Positions 1-10,144 of a stretch of DNA of 63,430 nt are shown here, in pieces. Under the pieces are notes generated by a model. That model had not been told where the DNA came from and did not search any database. It saw only the letters and a program-made list of their open reading frames with translations. Positions within the stretch are counted from its first letter, which is position 1. Every line of letters begins with the position of its first letter. This DNA comes from an uncultured Prochlorococcus sp. (GTDB taxonomy: Bacteria; Cyanobacteriota; Cyanobacteriia; PCC-6307; Cyanobiaceae), in NCBI GenBank assembly GCA_902634795.1, contig CACPLK010000003.1:1-63430 (forward strand), in the 5' to 3' direction. The translations under genes were made by a program, and so were the position numbers.

Positions 1-420
1 CAAGATAATTATTCACAATCTAAAAAGGGAGTTCTTCGTGGACTTCATTATCAATTACAGCCAATGGACCAAGGTAAACTATTAAGGTGCACAAAAGGAG
101 CTGTATTTGATGTGACTGTTGATCTTCGAGAAGACTCATCTAGTTTTGGTAAATGGTTTGGGATAGAATTAAACAGACCGGAACAAGCAATATGGATGCC
201 CCCAGGAATTGCACATGGTTTTTATACACTTTCAGAATCAGCAGATATTCAATATAAAGTCACCAAATATTATGATCCTGCCTCAGAAAGAGTCCTTTTA
301 TGGAATGATCCTGCTCTTAGAATTCAATGGCCTATTGATGAGCCCCCAAGAATATGCAAAAGAGACATAAAAGAAGCAAAAACATTTAAACTATCTCCAA
401 AACATAAATTCAAACCATAA
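1..420 (+). CDS. rfbC: dTDP-4-dehydrorhamnose 3,5-epimerase (5'-truncated by window start)
   Basis: Open frame continues to base 1 (QDNYSQSKKGVLRGLHYQLQPMDQGKLLRC..., cupin RmlC motifs, IWMPPGIAHGF). Confidence 0.93.
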   Translation, partial: QDNYSQSKKGVLRGLHYQLQPMDQGKLLRCTKGAVFDVTVDLREDSSSFGKWFGIELNRPEQAIWMPPGIAHGFYTLSESADIQYKVTKYYDPASERVLLWNDPALRIQWPIDEPPRICKRDIKEAKTFKLSPKHKFKP

Positions 421-428
421 GGATACAC

Positions 429-1544
429 ATGGATATAAGAAAAGATTTTCTACCAGTTCTTAGACCAGTTGGAGGCGAAGAAGAGATTAGATCCATAGCA
501 GAAACCATTGAAAGTGGTTGGTGGGGGAAGGGGCCCAAGGTTGCACAATTTGAAAAAGAATTTGCTGAGATGGTAGGAGCAAAATATGCAGTAGCTGTTA
601 CCAGCGCCACTCACGGCCAAGATCTTGTTTTCAAAGCTATGGGAATAAAAGATGCAGATATTATTAATCCTGCAATTTCTTTTATGACAACTGCTGTTGT
701 TCCATTATGGAATAATTGTACTTCAAATATTGTAGACGTTAGAGAAGTTGATTTAAATATATGTCCTGAAGATGTTAGAAAAAATTTAAAGCCTAATACT
801 AAAGCAATTATTGCAGTTAATCATGCTGGTGTTCCAGCACCAATAAAGGAAATTAGAGAAGTTTATGATGGATTTATATTAGAGGATTGTGCTCATAGTT
901 GTTATTTCCCTGGAGCAGGAAAAAATGGTGATGTAGCTGTTTGGTCATTTCAGGCTGTTAAAACAATGCCTTGCGGAGATGGAGGAATGATCACCACTAA
1001 TGATAAAGATTTATATGAAAAATTAGTTCCAATGTCATGGCTAGGTATTAGCAGCACATATTCTAGAGTTAATAAAAATGATAACCTAAGCGGAAAACCA
1101 GGTTATAGTTGGGATTATGAGGTTGATTTACTTGGATATAAATGCTACATGATTGATATTGTTGCAGCAATTTGCTTAGAACAAATGAAAAAATTACCTA
1201 AACATTTAGAAATCAGAAAAAATATTCAGAATATTTACAATAAAGAGCTCAAAGATTATATTCAAACCCCACCATGGAGTGAGACTTGTCAGTATTATTG
1301 TGCACGAGTTGCACCAAGTCAACGTGACGATTTAATTGATTATTTAGCGACAAAAAATATTCATACAAGTGTACATTTTAAACCACTTTATTTATATAAT
1401 GTAGTACGCAAGATGAACCAAAGAAGTTATCAGATTAGTGATAATCAATGGAAGCGTCTTATTAGTCTTCCCTGCCACCCAGGAATGAATAATAATGATA
1501 TTGATTATGTAATTTATTGGGTTAAAAAATATTTTACAAGATAA
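429..1544 (+). CDS. DegT/DnrJ/EryC1-type sugar aminotransferase
   Basis: ORF 371 aa; PLP Lys region SFQAVKTMPCGDGGM, AVTSATHGQDL. Confidence 0.88.
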   Translation: MDIRKDFLPVLRPVGGEEEIRSIAETIESGWWGKGPKVAQFEKEFAEMVGAKYAVAVTSATHGQDLVFKAMGIKDADIINPAISFMTTAVVPLWNNCTSNIVDVREVDLNICPEDVRKNLKPNTKAIIAVNHAGVPAPIKEIREVYDGFILEDCAHSCYFPGAGKNGDVAVWSFQAVKTMPCGDGGMITTNDKDLYEKLVPMSWLGISSTYSRVNKNDNLSGKPGYSWDYEVDLLGYKCYMIDIVAAICLEQMKKLPKHLEIRKNIQNIYNKELKDYIQTPPWSETCQYYCARVAPSQRDDLIDYLATKNIHTSVHFKPLYLYNVVRKMNQRSYQISDNQWKRLISLPCHPGMNNNDIDYVIYWVKKYFTR

Positions 1545-1546
1545 AA

Positions 1547-2473
1547 ATGAAAGCTTTTAAAAGAAATAAACCTTTATCTAATAGGAAAGGGATAATTCTT
1601 GCAGGTGGCTTAGGTAAGAGATTAAGGCCTCTTACATTTTCAATAAGTAAACAATTAATGCCAGTCTATGATAAGCCGATGATTTACTACCCTCTAAGTA
1701 CTTTGATGCTTAGTGGGATAAAAGAGATTTTAATTATTACTGTTAAAGAGGATCAAAATGCATTCAAAAGACTCCTTGGAGATGGACAAAAATGGGGTAT
1801 GAAATTTAATTATGCGGTACAAGATAGACCTGAAGGAATCCCTCAAGCAATTTTAATAGGTAAGGAGTTTATTGGGAATAGTGATATTGCTATTGCATTG
1901 GGTGATAATTTATTTTACGGAAATGATTTAATTTCACTTTTATCGTCTGCCAATTCAAGAAAAGTAGGAAGTACAATTTTTGCATATTTAGTAAATGATC
2001 CAGAAAGATATGGTGTTGTCCAATTTAGCAATTCTAGAAAAGTAATCAGTATTGAAGAAAAGCCTAAAAAGCCCTTAAGTAAATATGCAATTACAGGCTT
2101 ATATTTCTATGATAATTCTGTAGTGGAAAGAGCACAAAAATTAAAGTTTTCAGATCGAAAAGAACTTGAGATTACAGCCTTGAATAATATGTACTTAGAA
2201 GATGAATTACTTAACGTTGAAATTATGGGTCGCGGATTTGCATGGCTTGATACCGGTACATTTGACTCACTACATGAAGCAGGTTCATTTATAAGAACAC
2301 TAGAAAATCGCCAAGGACTGAAAGTTGGATGTCCAGAGGAAATTGCATGGAGATTGGGATGGATAAATGATCAAGATTTAAAAAATCTTGCTGACCCATT
2401 AACTAAAAGTGGGTATGGAAAATACTTGTTAAAACTTCTAGAAGGGCAAAAGTCTTTAGACGGTATAAGTTAA
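1547..2473 (+). CDS. rfbA: glucose-1-phosphate thymidylyltransferase
   Basis: ORF 308 aa; ISKQLMPVYDKPMIYYPLSTLMLSGI, LGDNLFYG. Confidence 0.93.
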   Translation: MKAFKRNKPLSNRKGIILAGGLGKRLRPLTFSISKQLMPVYDKPMIYYPLSTLMLSGIKEILIITVKEDQNAFKRLLGDGQKWGMKFNYAVQDRPEGIPQAILIGKEFIGNSDIAIALGDNLFYGNDLISLLSSANSRKVGSTIFAYLVNDPERYGVVQFSNSRKVISIEEKPKKPLSKYAITGLYFYDNSVVERAQKLKFSDRKELEITALNNMYLEDELLNVEIMGRGFAWLDTGTFDSLHEAGSFIRTLENRQGLKVGCPEEIAWRLGWINDQDLKNLADPLTKSGYGKYLLKLLEGQKSLDGIS

Positions 2474-2484
2474 ATAAAATACTT

Positions 2485-3543
2485 ATGAGATTACTTCCTA
2501 AATCAATAAAAAATATTCTGGTTACTGGAGGATGTGGTTTTATTGGGGGAAGATTAATAAGAAGATTAATTTTAGATGATAATTTAAATATATTTAACTT
2601 GGATAAAATTGGATATGCAAGTGATCTTACAAGTCATAATAAGTATTTGAAAAATATAAGATCTCATCAAGCTAAATATACATTAATTAAAAGTGATCTT
2701 TCAAATCTCAAAGATACAAAACATGCTATTAAATTAAGTAATCCAGATATTGTATTTCATTTTGCAGCTGAAAGTCATGTTGATAGATCTATCTCTAACC
2801 CAGAAATATTCGTCAAAAGTAATGTTATTGGAACTTTTAATTTACTAGAAGCATTAAAATTTCACTGGGAATCATTATCACCAATTAGAAAAAAAAAGTT
2901 TAAGCTTTTACATATCAGTACAGATGAAGTATTTGGCAGCTTAAATTTAAATGATGAATTATTATTTAATGAAAATAGTCCTTATAAGCCTAGTAGTCCA
3001 TATGCTTCTAGTAAATCAGCGAGTGATCACTTTGTCAAAGCCTGGTATTACACATATGGATTACCCGTAATTATCTCTAATTGCAGCAACAATTATGGGC
3101 CGTATCAATTTCCAGAGAAGTTAATACCACTCACAATTTTAAATGCAAAAAATAACAAAGAAATTTCAATTTACGGTAACGGTAATAACATTAGAGATTG
3201 GATATTTGTAGAAGATCATATAAATGCTTTACTTCAATTAATTGTTAAAGGCCAAATAGGTGAATCTTATTGTATTGGCGGTGGAGAACAAAAAACAAAT
3301 AATGAAATTGTTCAAATAATTTGCAGTATTTTTGATGAAATAAAGCCATTAAATGCTCCGCATATTAAATTAAAAAAATTCATAAAAGATCGCCCTGGAC
3401 ATGATATGAAGTACGGAGTAGATAACAACAAAATCACAAATGAAACCGGCTGGAAGCCAACTTACAGTTTTAAACAAGCTATTCGTATAACTATAGATTG
3501 GTATCTTAAAAATATCGATTGGTGTAAACAATCTTATAGATAA
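2485..3543 (+). CDS. rfbB: dTDP-glucose 4,6-dehydratase
   Basis: ORF 352 aa; GGCGFIGGRLIRR, FAAESHVDRSI, STDEVFGSL, YASSK. Confidence 0.94.
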   Translation: MRLLPKSIKNILVTGGCGFIGGRLIRRLILDDNLNIFNLDKIGYASDLTSHNKYLKNIRSHQAKYTLIKSDLSNLKDTKHAIKLSNPDIVFHFAAESHVDRSISNPEIFVKSNVIGTFNLLEALKFHWESLSPIRKKKFKLLHISTDEVFGSLNLNDELLFNENSPYKPSSPYASSKSASDHFVKAWYYTYGLPVIISNCSNNYGPYQFPEKLIPLTILNAKNNKEISIYGNGNNIRDWIFVEDHINALLQLIVKGQIGESYCIGGGEQKTNNEIVQIICSIFDEIKPLNAPHIKLKKFIKDRPGHDMKYGVDNNKITNETGWKPTYSFKQAIRITIDWYLKNIDWCKQSYR

Positions 3544-3565
3544 GATAATAATCAAAAAAATAGAT

Positions 3566-3610
3566 AAGCTATATATATTCAATTATTAATTAATTTCATA
3601 TATATAGCTT
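3566..3610. terminator. Inverted repeat between convergent genes (aagctatatata / tatatatagctt, 21-nt loop), possible bidirectional terminator
   Basis: Perfect 12-bp arms 3566-3577 and 3599-3610 between the ends of rfbB (+) and the TPR gene (-). Confidence 0.5.
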
Positions 3611-6116
3611 CTAAATCAGAACAATATTTTGAAGATGAAAAATATGGAGATGTCTTTTGGAGATTCAATATTTTTTCTTTTAATAAAAGAAGATATTTTT
3701 TATTTGTTGCAATATAATATGCTTTTTCTTCATAGGAATTCAAATTCTCACAAATTAGTTCATTCAAACCAAGTTCATTAAGAATACTAGTAGCTAATCG
3801 AGATGCCATCGTATTTCCTGGCATTGTTATTAATGGTAGACCTGTTTTTAGGGCTAGTTGCGTCATAACACCTGAACTAAAGTTAAATGTATCTAATGCA
3901 AGGTCAGCACAACTTTGACGACTCATATGATCTCTGATTGATATTTTCTTACTAAAGATTAATCTGTTATTTTCTATTCCTAAATCCTCAGCCGCTATTA
4001 ATAAATTTGACTTAGAAATTGGATTTGATTCTTTTAACCAAAGACAACTATTATCTACTCTAGATAATAAATTCATCCATATTTTAAACTCTTTATATTG
4101 AATTTTATGACTATTAGAAAAACAACAAAAAACAAACGCATTTTCATTTAATCCAAAGTCTGATCTACGAAATATATTATTAGATTGTAATAAAGTATCA
4201 TCCAATGGTTGTCGAGCATGAGGCATTCTAATTATTTTTTCAGTATAGTTAATTTCCTCTTCAGGTCTTATTAAAGTTCGATCAGCTATTAAATAATCAA
4301 TAGAGTCATTTCCTGTAGTACCGGGATAGTCTAAATGTTCTATTTGAATAGGAGCAACTCTATGAGAAAAAATTCTTGCCCTATTGTTTTCTGTATATCC
4401 CATTAAATCTATTGCAATATCTAAATTATCATTTTTTGCTAAATTCACTATATCTATATCACTTAGATTATTTATATATCTGAATATATCAACACTTTTC
4501 TTTACTCTTTCTGTATATTCATCTGAATCATGCTTACCAAAATCATATGCAAAAACTTCAAATTTATCCTTGTTATGTAATTCTATTACTCTGCATAAAA
4601 GTACCATACTACTATGGCTACAAAAATTACTTGTGAAATAACCTATTTTGATTTTTTTGTTCTTTTTAGGCTTTATATCTAATGTTTTTACTAAAAAGTT
4701 TTCTTTATAATATTTTTTAGCTCTTTTTAAATCTTTTTGAGGATCATCTTCAAGATACCAAAAATAAGAAGGGTTAACAGATTGTTTTTGAAGACCTAAA
4801 TTATTAAACAAATGATTATTATTTCTAAGATATTTCCAATCACAATTAATTGCTAAATTGTATAAAAATAATCCTTTAGTTGATTCAGACTTGAAACCTA
4901 GATCTAATGATTTCTCAAATTCCAATCTAGATAAATCAAATTTCTTTAACGAAAAAAGAATTGATCCAAAGTAAGCATGAGCTTTAGCATAATTTGGTCT
5001 TAGTTCTATTGCCTTGCAAGTAATAGTCTCTGCATCTTCTAACTGACCAAGATCTTTTAAAATAACTCCAAGATTTAGATACGCTTCAACTAAGTCTGGA
5101 TTGTTCTTGATTAATTCCCTAGTAATGCTCTCCGCCTCTTTTAACTGACCGAGACCTTTTAAAATAAGTCCAAGATTTAGATACGCTTCAACTAAGTCTG
5201 GATTGTTCTTGATTGCTTCCCTAGTAATACTTTCCGCCTCTTCTAACCGACCGAGATCTATTAAAATACTTCCTAGATTAGCTTGTGCTTCAGCATAATT
5301 TGGTCTCAGTTCGATTACTTTTCTTGTAATAGAAACTGCCTCTTCCAATTGGCCAAGATCTTTTAAAATGATGCCAAGATTTGAATTTGCTTCAACTAAA
5401 TCTGGATTACTTTTGATTAATTCCCTTGTAATGCTTTCTGCCTCTTCTAATTGGCCAAGATCTTTTAAAATGATGCCAAGATTTAAATTTGCTTCAACTA
5501 AATCTGGATTATTTTTTATTGCTTCCCTTGTAATGCTTTCTGCCTCTTCTAATCGACCGAGATCTTTTAAGGTACTACCAAGATTAGATTGTGCTTCAGC
5601 ATAGTTTGGTTTAAGTTTTATTGCTCTCCTAAAAATAGATTCAGCTTCTTTTCTTTCGCCTTTAGCAATTAGAATAGTACCAAGATTATTAAATGCCTTG
5701 AAATAATCTGACCTAATCTCAATCGCCTTTCTTACATACATTTCTGCTTCCTTGATTTTCCCAGTATCTTTCAATAATTTTCCAAGATTATTGAAAGATA
5801 AGGAACTCTTTGGAAATAGCTGAATTGATCTTTTATATAAAGTAAATGCTTTATTTAAATCTCCTTTTTGGGTACAAATTGTTGCATAGTTCGAGAGAAT
5901 TCTTGGATCTGTAAATCCCTTTTCTAAAAAATATTGATAATATTTTACAGCTTCGTCTATATTACCTTTAGAATGAAGATTGAGTCCCTCTTTAATAAGT
6001 TTTTCTTTAGAAAGATTTAAATCATTATTTTCTTTCCTATTAGAATTTTGAATCGTAAATGTTTTTACATCATATTGATTTTTATTAGATCCTTGAATAT
6101 CACCAGAGTCTTCCAT
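3579..6116 (-). CDS. TPR-repeat protein with C-terminal OGT-like (SPINDLY/GT41) glycosyltransferase domain
   Basis: 845 aa; tandem TPR units then KIGYFTSNFCSHSS...LDYPGTTGNDSIDYLIADR...MPHARQPLDD. Confidence 0.9.
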   Translation of the reverse strand: MEDSGDIQGSNKNQYDVKTFTIQNSNRKENNDLNLSKEKLIKEGLNLHSKGNIDEAVKYYQYFLEKGFTDPRILSNYATICTQKGDLNKAFTLYKRSIQLFPKSSLSFNNLGKLLKDTGKIKEAEMYVRKAIEIRSDYFKAFNNLGTILIAKGERKEAESIFRRAIKLKPNYAEAQSNLGSTLKDLGRLEEAESITREAIKNNPDLVEANLNLGIILKDLGQLEEAESITRELIKSNPDLVEANSNLGIILKDLGQLEEAVSITRKVIELRPNYAEAQANLGSILIDLGRLEEAESITREAIKNNPDLVEAYLNLGLILKGLGQLKEAESITRELIKNNPDLVEAYLNLGVILKDLGQLEDAETITCKAIELRPNYAKAHAYFGSILFSLKKFDLSRLEFEKSLDLGFKSESTKGLFLYNLAINCDWKYLRNNNHLFNNLGLQKQSVNPSYFWYLEDDPQKDLKRAKKYYKENFLVKTLDIKPKKNKKIKIGYFTSNFCSHSSMVLLCRVIELHNKDKFEVFAYDFGKHDSDEYTERVKKSVDIFRYINNLSDIDIVNLAKNDNLDIAIDLMGYTENNRARIFSHRVAPIQIEHLDYPGTTGNDSIDYLIADRTLIRPEEEINYTEKIIRMPHARQPLDDTLLQSNNIFRRSDFGLNENAFVFCCFSNSHKIQYKEFKIWMNLLSRVDNSCLWLKESNPISKSNLLIAAEDLGIENNRLIFSKKISIRDHMSRQSCADLALDTFNFSSGVMTQLALKTGLPLITMPGNTMASRLATSILNELGLNELICENLNSYEEKAYYIATNKKYLLLLKEKILNLQKTSPYFSSSKYCSDLEAIYMKLINN
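5050..5640 (-). repeat. 102-bp (34-aa) near-identical TPR DNA repeats
   Basis: 58-nt blocks at 5351 and 5453 differ at one base; 45-nt blocks at 5068 and 5170 are identical; both spacings are 102 nt. Confidence 0.9.
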
Positions 6117-6205
6117 TTCACTTTTTAAGAAATTAATTTATTCGAATCATACACTTACTCATAGATAATGTAGGATAAATTTAACAAATAACATTTCTAA
6201 AATTT

Positions 6206-7105
6206 ATGGAAAATTTCTGGAAATGGAAAAATTTAGAAATTGCATGGCAAGTTGAAGGACAAATTCAATCTTCTCCAATAGCAATAGTTTTAATTCATGG
6301 GTTCGGAGCTTCAAAAGAGCATTGGAGATTTAATCAAAAAGTATTAAGTAAACTAGCTCCTTGTTACTCCTTAGATTTAATTGGCTTTGGGAAAAGTAGT
6401 CAGCCAATTTCAAGACTTCCATATGAAAAATTTACTCCAAATAGTTTTAATTATTGCTTTGATGAATGGAGCCAACAAATTGTAGATTTTTGTACTCAAA
6501 TCGTACAGAAGCCAGTCATTCTAATAGGTAACTCAATAGGAGGAGTCATAGCATTAAATGCATCTGAAAAAATATCAACTAAGTGTTCAAAACTTATATT
6601 AATAGACTGTGCCCAAAGAACAATGGATGATAAACGTCTCTATTCTCAACCATTAATCATGAGATTCCTAAGACCAGTTGTCAAAGTAATTGTTCGACAA
6701 AGATTAATAACTCAAGTTATATTTAAGAACGCTTCTAATCCAACATTTATAGAAAAGATTTTAAAAATTGCATACCCCAGCAAAAATAATATTGATAAAG
6801 AATTAATAGATTTATTGTATAAACCTTCTCAAAGGAAGGGAGCTCAAGAAGCTTTTAGGGGCTTTATAAATTTATTTGATGATCACTTGGCTCCTAATTT
6901 ATTAAAAAGCCTATCTATACCAGTTCATTTAATTTGTGGTGAAAATGACCCATGGGAACCAATTGAAGAAGCAAAAAAATGGCAAAGCAAATTTAGTTGT
7001 ATTAAATCCTTAGATATAATTATGGGAGCTGGACATTGTCCACATGATGAAAATCCAGATAAGGTTAATCCTATACTAAAAAAAATAATTCAAGAAGCCA
7101 TGTAA
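6206..7105 (+). CDS. alpha/beta fold hydrolase
   Basis: 299 aa; VLIHGFGASKEHW, LIGNSIGGVIALN, CGENDPWEP, GAGHCPHDENP. Confidence 0.9.
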   Translation: MENFWKWKNLEIAWQVEGQIQSSPIAIVLIHGFGASKEHWRFNQKVLSKLAPCYSLDLIGFGKSSQPISRLPYEKFTPNSFNYCFDEWSQQIVDFCTQIVQKPVILIGNSIGGVIALNASEKISTKCSKLILIDCAQRTMDDKRLYSQPLIMRFLRPVVKVIVRQRLITQVIFKNASNPTFIEKILKIAYPSKNNIDKELIDLLYKPSQRKGAQEAFRGFINLFDDHLAPNLLKSLSIPVHLICGENDPWEPIEEAKKWQSKFSCIKSLDIIMGAGHCPHDENPDKVNPILKKIIQEAM

Positions 7106-8094
7106 GCTTCAACTGATTCACCAGTTTTCCTTAATCCTCTTAAACCATCTCTCTCTAAATTTCTTACTCTATCTCTGCTAATTCCTAAAACTCTGCCAAT
7201 ACCTGTCAAACTCATTGGGTCATCTCCATCAATACCGTAACGCATTCTTAAAACTCTATTTTGTAGTTCAGGTAACTGTTCTAGCAAAGTCTCTAAATCT
7301 CCTTTCATACAATCACTTTCAATTTGTTCTGAAGGCATATCTATATCATTAGAAAGTAGATCCAACAAAATAGTATCTTCGCCGTCACCAATTTTGGTTT
7401 CCAAACTCACTGGCTGTCCTGCTCTGCTCATCAAGTCTTTAACATCAGTTTCAGGCAATTCAACATATTCAGATAATTCTTTTAATGTTGGAGTTCTAGA
7501 GAGTTCTTGACTTAATTCTCTCTGACCTTTTTTTAATTTGTTGAGCATCTCAGTAATATGAATAGGAAGTCTTATTGATCTACTTTTTTCAGCAATTGCT
7601 CGTGTAATGCCTTGACGTATCCACCAATAGGCATAAGTTGAAAACTTGTAGCCCCGAGCAGGGTCAAATTTCTCAACTCCTCTGACCAATCCAATAGTTC
7701 CTTCTTGAATTAAATCGAGTAATTCCATATTCCTTTTTGTATATTTCTTCGCAACACTCACTACCAAACGGAGATTTGCTGCAACCATTCTTTCTTTTGC
7801 TCTTCTTCCGCTTTTGAGCTTCTTTTTTAATTGGAGAGGAGAAATTCCGGCTTTATCAGCAAAAATCTTAATTTCTGGCTTTTCTCCAAGATCACTCTCA
7901 AGTTCAGACTCAAGATTTTCAAGAACCATAAGATCTTGAACTTGTCTCCCAAGAGTTATCTCTTGCTCGTGTGAAAGTAATGGAACTCTTCCAATATCTC
8001 TTAAATAAGATCGAACTAAGTCTATGTCTGCTACAGATTTTGAAGCAGAAGCAGATGGATTTTTAGTCTGAATAGCCTCTACCGCAGAAGTCAT
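7090..8094 (-). CDS. RpoD/SigA-family (group 2) RNA polymerase sigma factor
   Basis: 334 aa; DLIQEGTIGLVRGVEKFDPARGYKFSTYAYWWIRQGITRAI. Confidence 0.93.
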   Translation of the reverse strand: MTSAVEAIQTKNPSASASKSVADIDLVRSYLRDIGRVPLLSHEQEITLGRQVQDLMVLENLESELESDLGEKPEIKIFADKAGISPLQLKKKLKSGRRAKERMVAANLRLVVSVAKKYTKRNMELLDLIQEGTIGLVRGVEKFDPARGYKFSTYAYWWIRQGITRAIAEKSRSIRLPIHITEMLNKLKKGQRELSQELSRTPTLKELSEYVELPETDVKDLMSRAGQPVSLETKIGDGEDTILLDLLSNDIDMPSEQIESDCMKGDLETLLEQLPELQNRVLRMRYGIDGDDPMSLTGIGRVLGISRDRVRNLERDGLRGLRKTGESVEAYMAS

Positions 8095-8194
8095 AGGTTT
8101 GTTGAGTTTTGTAAAGCTTACTACTAAGAATTGTAAAGATCAATTAAGTAGGGCTCGGCTTCCCGCACTTTGAGTAGAAACACTCATTCGGCTT

Positions 8195-9604
8195 CTACGC
8201 CAATCTTCCTAGCAGCCAAGAAGCTGTTTTCAAGTAAATCAACACCCCTGCAACATCTGTAGCAGTAGTAATAAATGGAGCAGACATTAAAGCGGGATCT
8301 AAGCCCATGCGATCAAACAGTAACGGCAGGGCCGCACCGGCAGTTGCCGCAAGAGTTGTTATAGCAACCAAGCTGATTCCTACAGCTGTAGCTACTAAAG
8401 GCCCCTGTCCTTGCCACCAGGCAAAAGGCACAACAAAAACAGCCATCAAAACACCAAGCAAAGCTCCTGCCAATGATTCTTTAGCAATAGCCCTGAAAAG
8501 ACCAAGTCGTTGAATTCGCTGAGTGCTCAGCCCTCGAATAACAACTGTTGAGCTTTGAGCTCCAACATTGCCACCCGCGCCAATTAAAAGCGGAATGAAA
8601 GCAGCTAACAAAACTACTTGCTTTAAAACCTCGTCATTCCTAGCAATAACTTGAGTTGTCAATCCATTAGCGAAAACGAGTACTGCAAGCCAAACGATGC
8701 GGCGCCTGGCTACAACAAATAAATTACTCTGAAAATAATCATCTTCATCTCCTGCTTGAACAGCACCCGCAGCGTATATGTCCCTAGTTGCCTCTTGTTC
8801 AATAACATCAATAACATCATCAACGGTGACTATGCCAACTAATCTCTTTTCTAGATCCACAACAGGTAGAGCTAAAAAGTCATATCTTTGAATTGCTCTG
8901 GCAACCTCTTCTTGATCTGTATCTGTTCTGACATTCACAACCTCTCGTGTCATAACCTCCCCAATAAGCGACTCAGGGTCAGCAACCACTAAATCTCTCA
9001 ACGACAAAATCCCAGTCAAATGCCTTTCCTTGTCAGTCACATACAGGCTATAAATTGTCTCTGAAAAAGTAGCCCTTTGCCTCACTAGTTTTAAAGCCTG
9101 AGAGACGCTAAGAAATTCTTTTAGATCAATAAATTCAGTGGTCATTAATCTTCCAGCTGTTTCAGATTCATAACCCAAAAGTTGAGCAGTTACTCGTCTT
9201 TCTTCAGGACTAAGTTCTGCAAGTAAACGCCTTACAACTTTTGCAGGCAACTCATCAAACAAGCGCACTCGATCATCAGGCGACATCTCCTCTACCAAAT
9301 CAAGAACCTCATTTGATCTCAACCGATCTAAAAGATTTTGTTGAACAGAGGGATCTAAATATTCGTAAACTTCAATTGCTTCATTTTTATTTAAAAGCCT
9401 GAAAGCTAAGGCTTGCAAAATCATTGGTAAGGTCCCAATAGCTTGAGCAATATCGACAGGCTGAACAGGACTTAGCAGTGCTTTGACACCATCGTAATTT
9501 CCAGCTGAAAGCATTGCTTCTAATTGCTCAGCAACAGCATCAGCGACCAGACTACCGTTAGACAAAGGTTGAGACTCAGTTGATGCCCCTAATTGTTCAT
9601 TCAT
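8195..9604 (-). CDS. mgtE: magnesium transporter MgtE
   Basis: 469 aa; MgtE N domain, CBS pair, C-terminal TM domain GAGGNVGAQSSTVVIRGL. Confidence 0.94.
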   Translation of the reverse strand: MNEQLGASTESQPLSNGSLVADAVAEQLEAMLSAGNYDGVKALLSPVQPVDIAQAIGTLPMILQALAFRLLNKNEAIEVYEYLDPSVQQNLLDRLRSNEVLDLVEEMSPDDRVRLFDELPAKVVRRLLAELSPEERRVTAQLLGYESETAGRLMTTEFIDLKEFLSVSQALKLVRQRATFSETIYSLYVTDKERHLTGILSLRDLVVADPESLIGEVMTREVVNVRTDTDQEEVARAIQRYDFLALPVVDLEKRLVGIVTVDDVIDVIEQEATRDIYAAGAVQAGDEDDYFQSNLFVVARRRIVWLAVLVFANGLTTQVIARNDEVLKQVVLLAAFIPLLIGAGGNVGAQSSTVVIRGLSTQRIQRLGLFRAIAKESLAGALLGVLMAVFVVPFAWWQGQGPLVATAVGISLVAITTLAATAGAALPLLFDRMGLDPALMSAPFITTATDVAGVLIYLKTASWLLGRLA

Positions 9605-9667
9605 ACTTAGAGCAACAAGCCTCTGTTATTTTATGGCTAACTTCCATTTTTTATTACTACGATATCC

Positions 9668-10144
9668 ATGTCCGTAAATATCAGCAAAGTTGAGGTCTTA
9701 TCTTTCGAAAACAAAAAAATAACTTTTGATCATTTCAAAGGGGATGTTTTATTGATTGTTAATGTCGCTAGTAAGTGCGGATTTACCAAACAATATAAAG
9801 GGTTACAAAATCTCCAAGATAAGTACGGCTCAAAAGGTTTCAAAGTTTTAGGTTTCCCTTGTAATGACTTTGGCAATCAAGAACCTGGGGAGTTAGAAGA
9901 AATCAAAAAATTCTGCTCAATTTCTTATGGCGCAAAATTCCCACTTTTCCAAAAAGTTCATGCAAAAGGAAAAACAACTGAGCCATTTACAACTTTGAAT
10001 AAAGTCAGTCCAGCTGGAGATGTTGAATGGAACTTTGAAAAATTTCTTATTAATACCAAAGGAGAAGCAATAGCTAGATTTAAAAGTTCAGTAGAACCAG
10101 ACAGTATGGAGATCACAAAAGCAATTGAAAATTTGTTGGACTAA
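9668..10144 (+). CDS. glutathione peroxidase (Cys type)
   Basis: 158 aa; NVASKCGFTKQY, GFPCNDFGNQEPG, WNFEKFLI. Confidence 0.93.
   Translation: MSVNISKVEVLSFENKKITFDHFKGDVLLIVNVASKCGFTKQYKGLQNLQDKYGSKGFKVLGFPCNDFGNQEPGELEEIKKFCSISYGAKFPLFQKVHAKGKTTEPFTTLNKVSPAGDVEWNFEKFLINTKGEAIARFKSSVEPDSMEITKAIENLLD

Noticed and set aside
410-610. Minus-strand 66-aa ORF over the aminotransferase start
   Set aside because: Antisense shadow ORF; the sense gene is clear.
5368-5604. Plus-strand repeated 78-aa ORF
   Set aside because: Reverse reading of the TPR DNA repeats, not an independent gene.
5050-5640. Possible CRISPR-like periodic repeats
   Set aside because: The 102-bp period matches 34-aa TPR units in frame; there are no repeat/spacer pairs.
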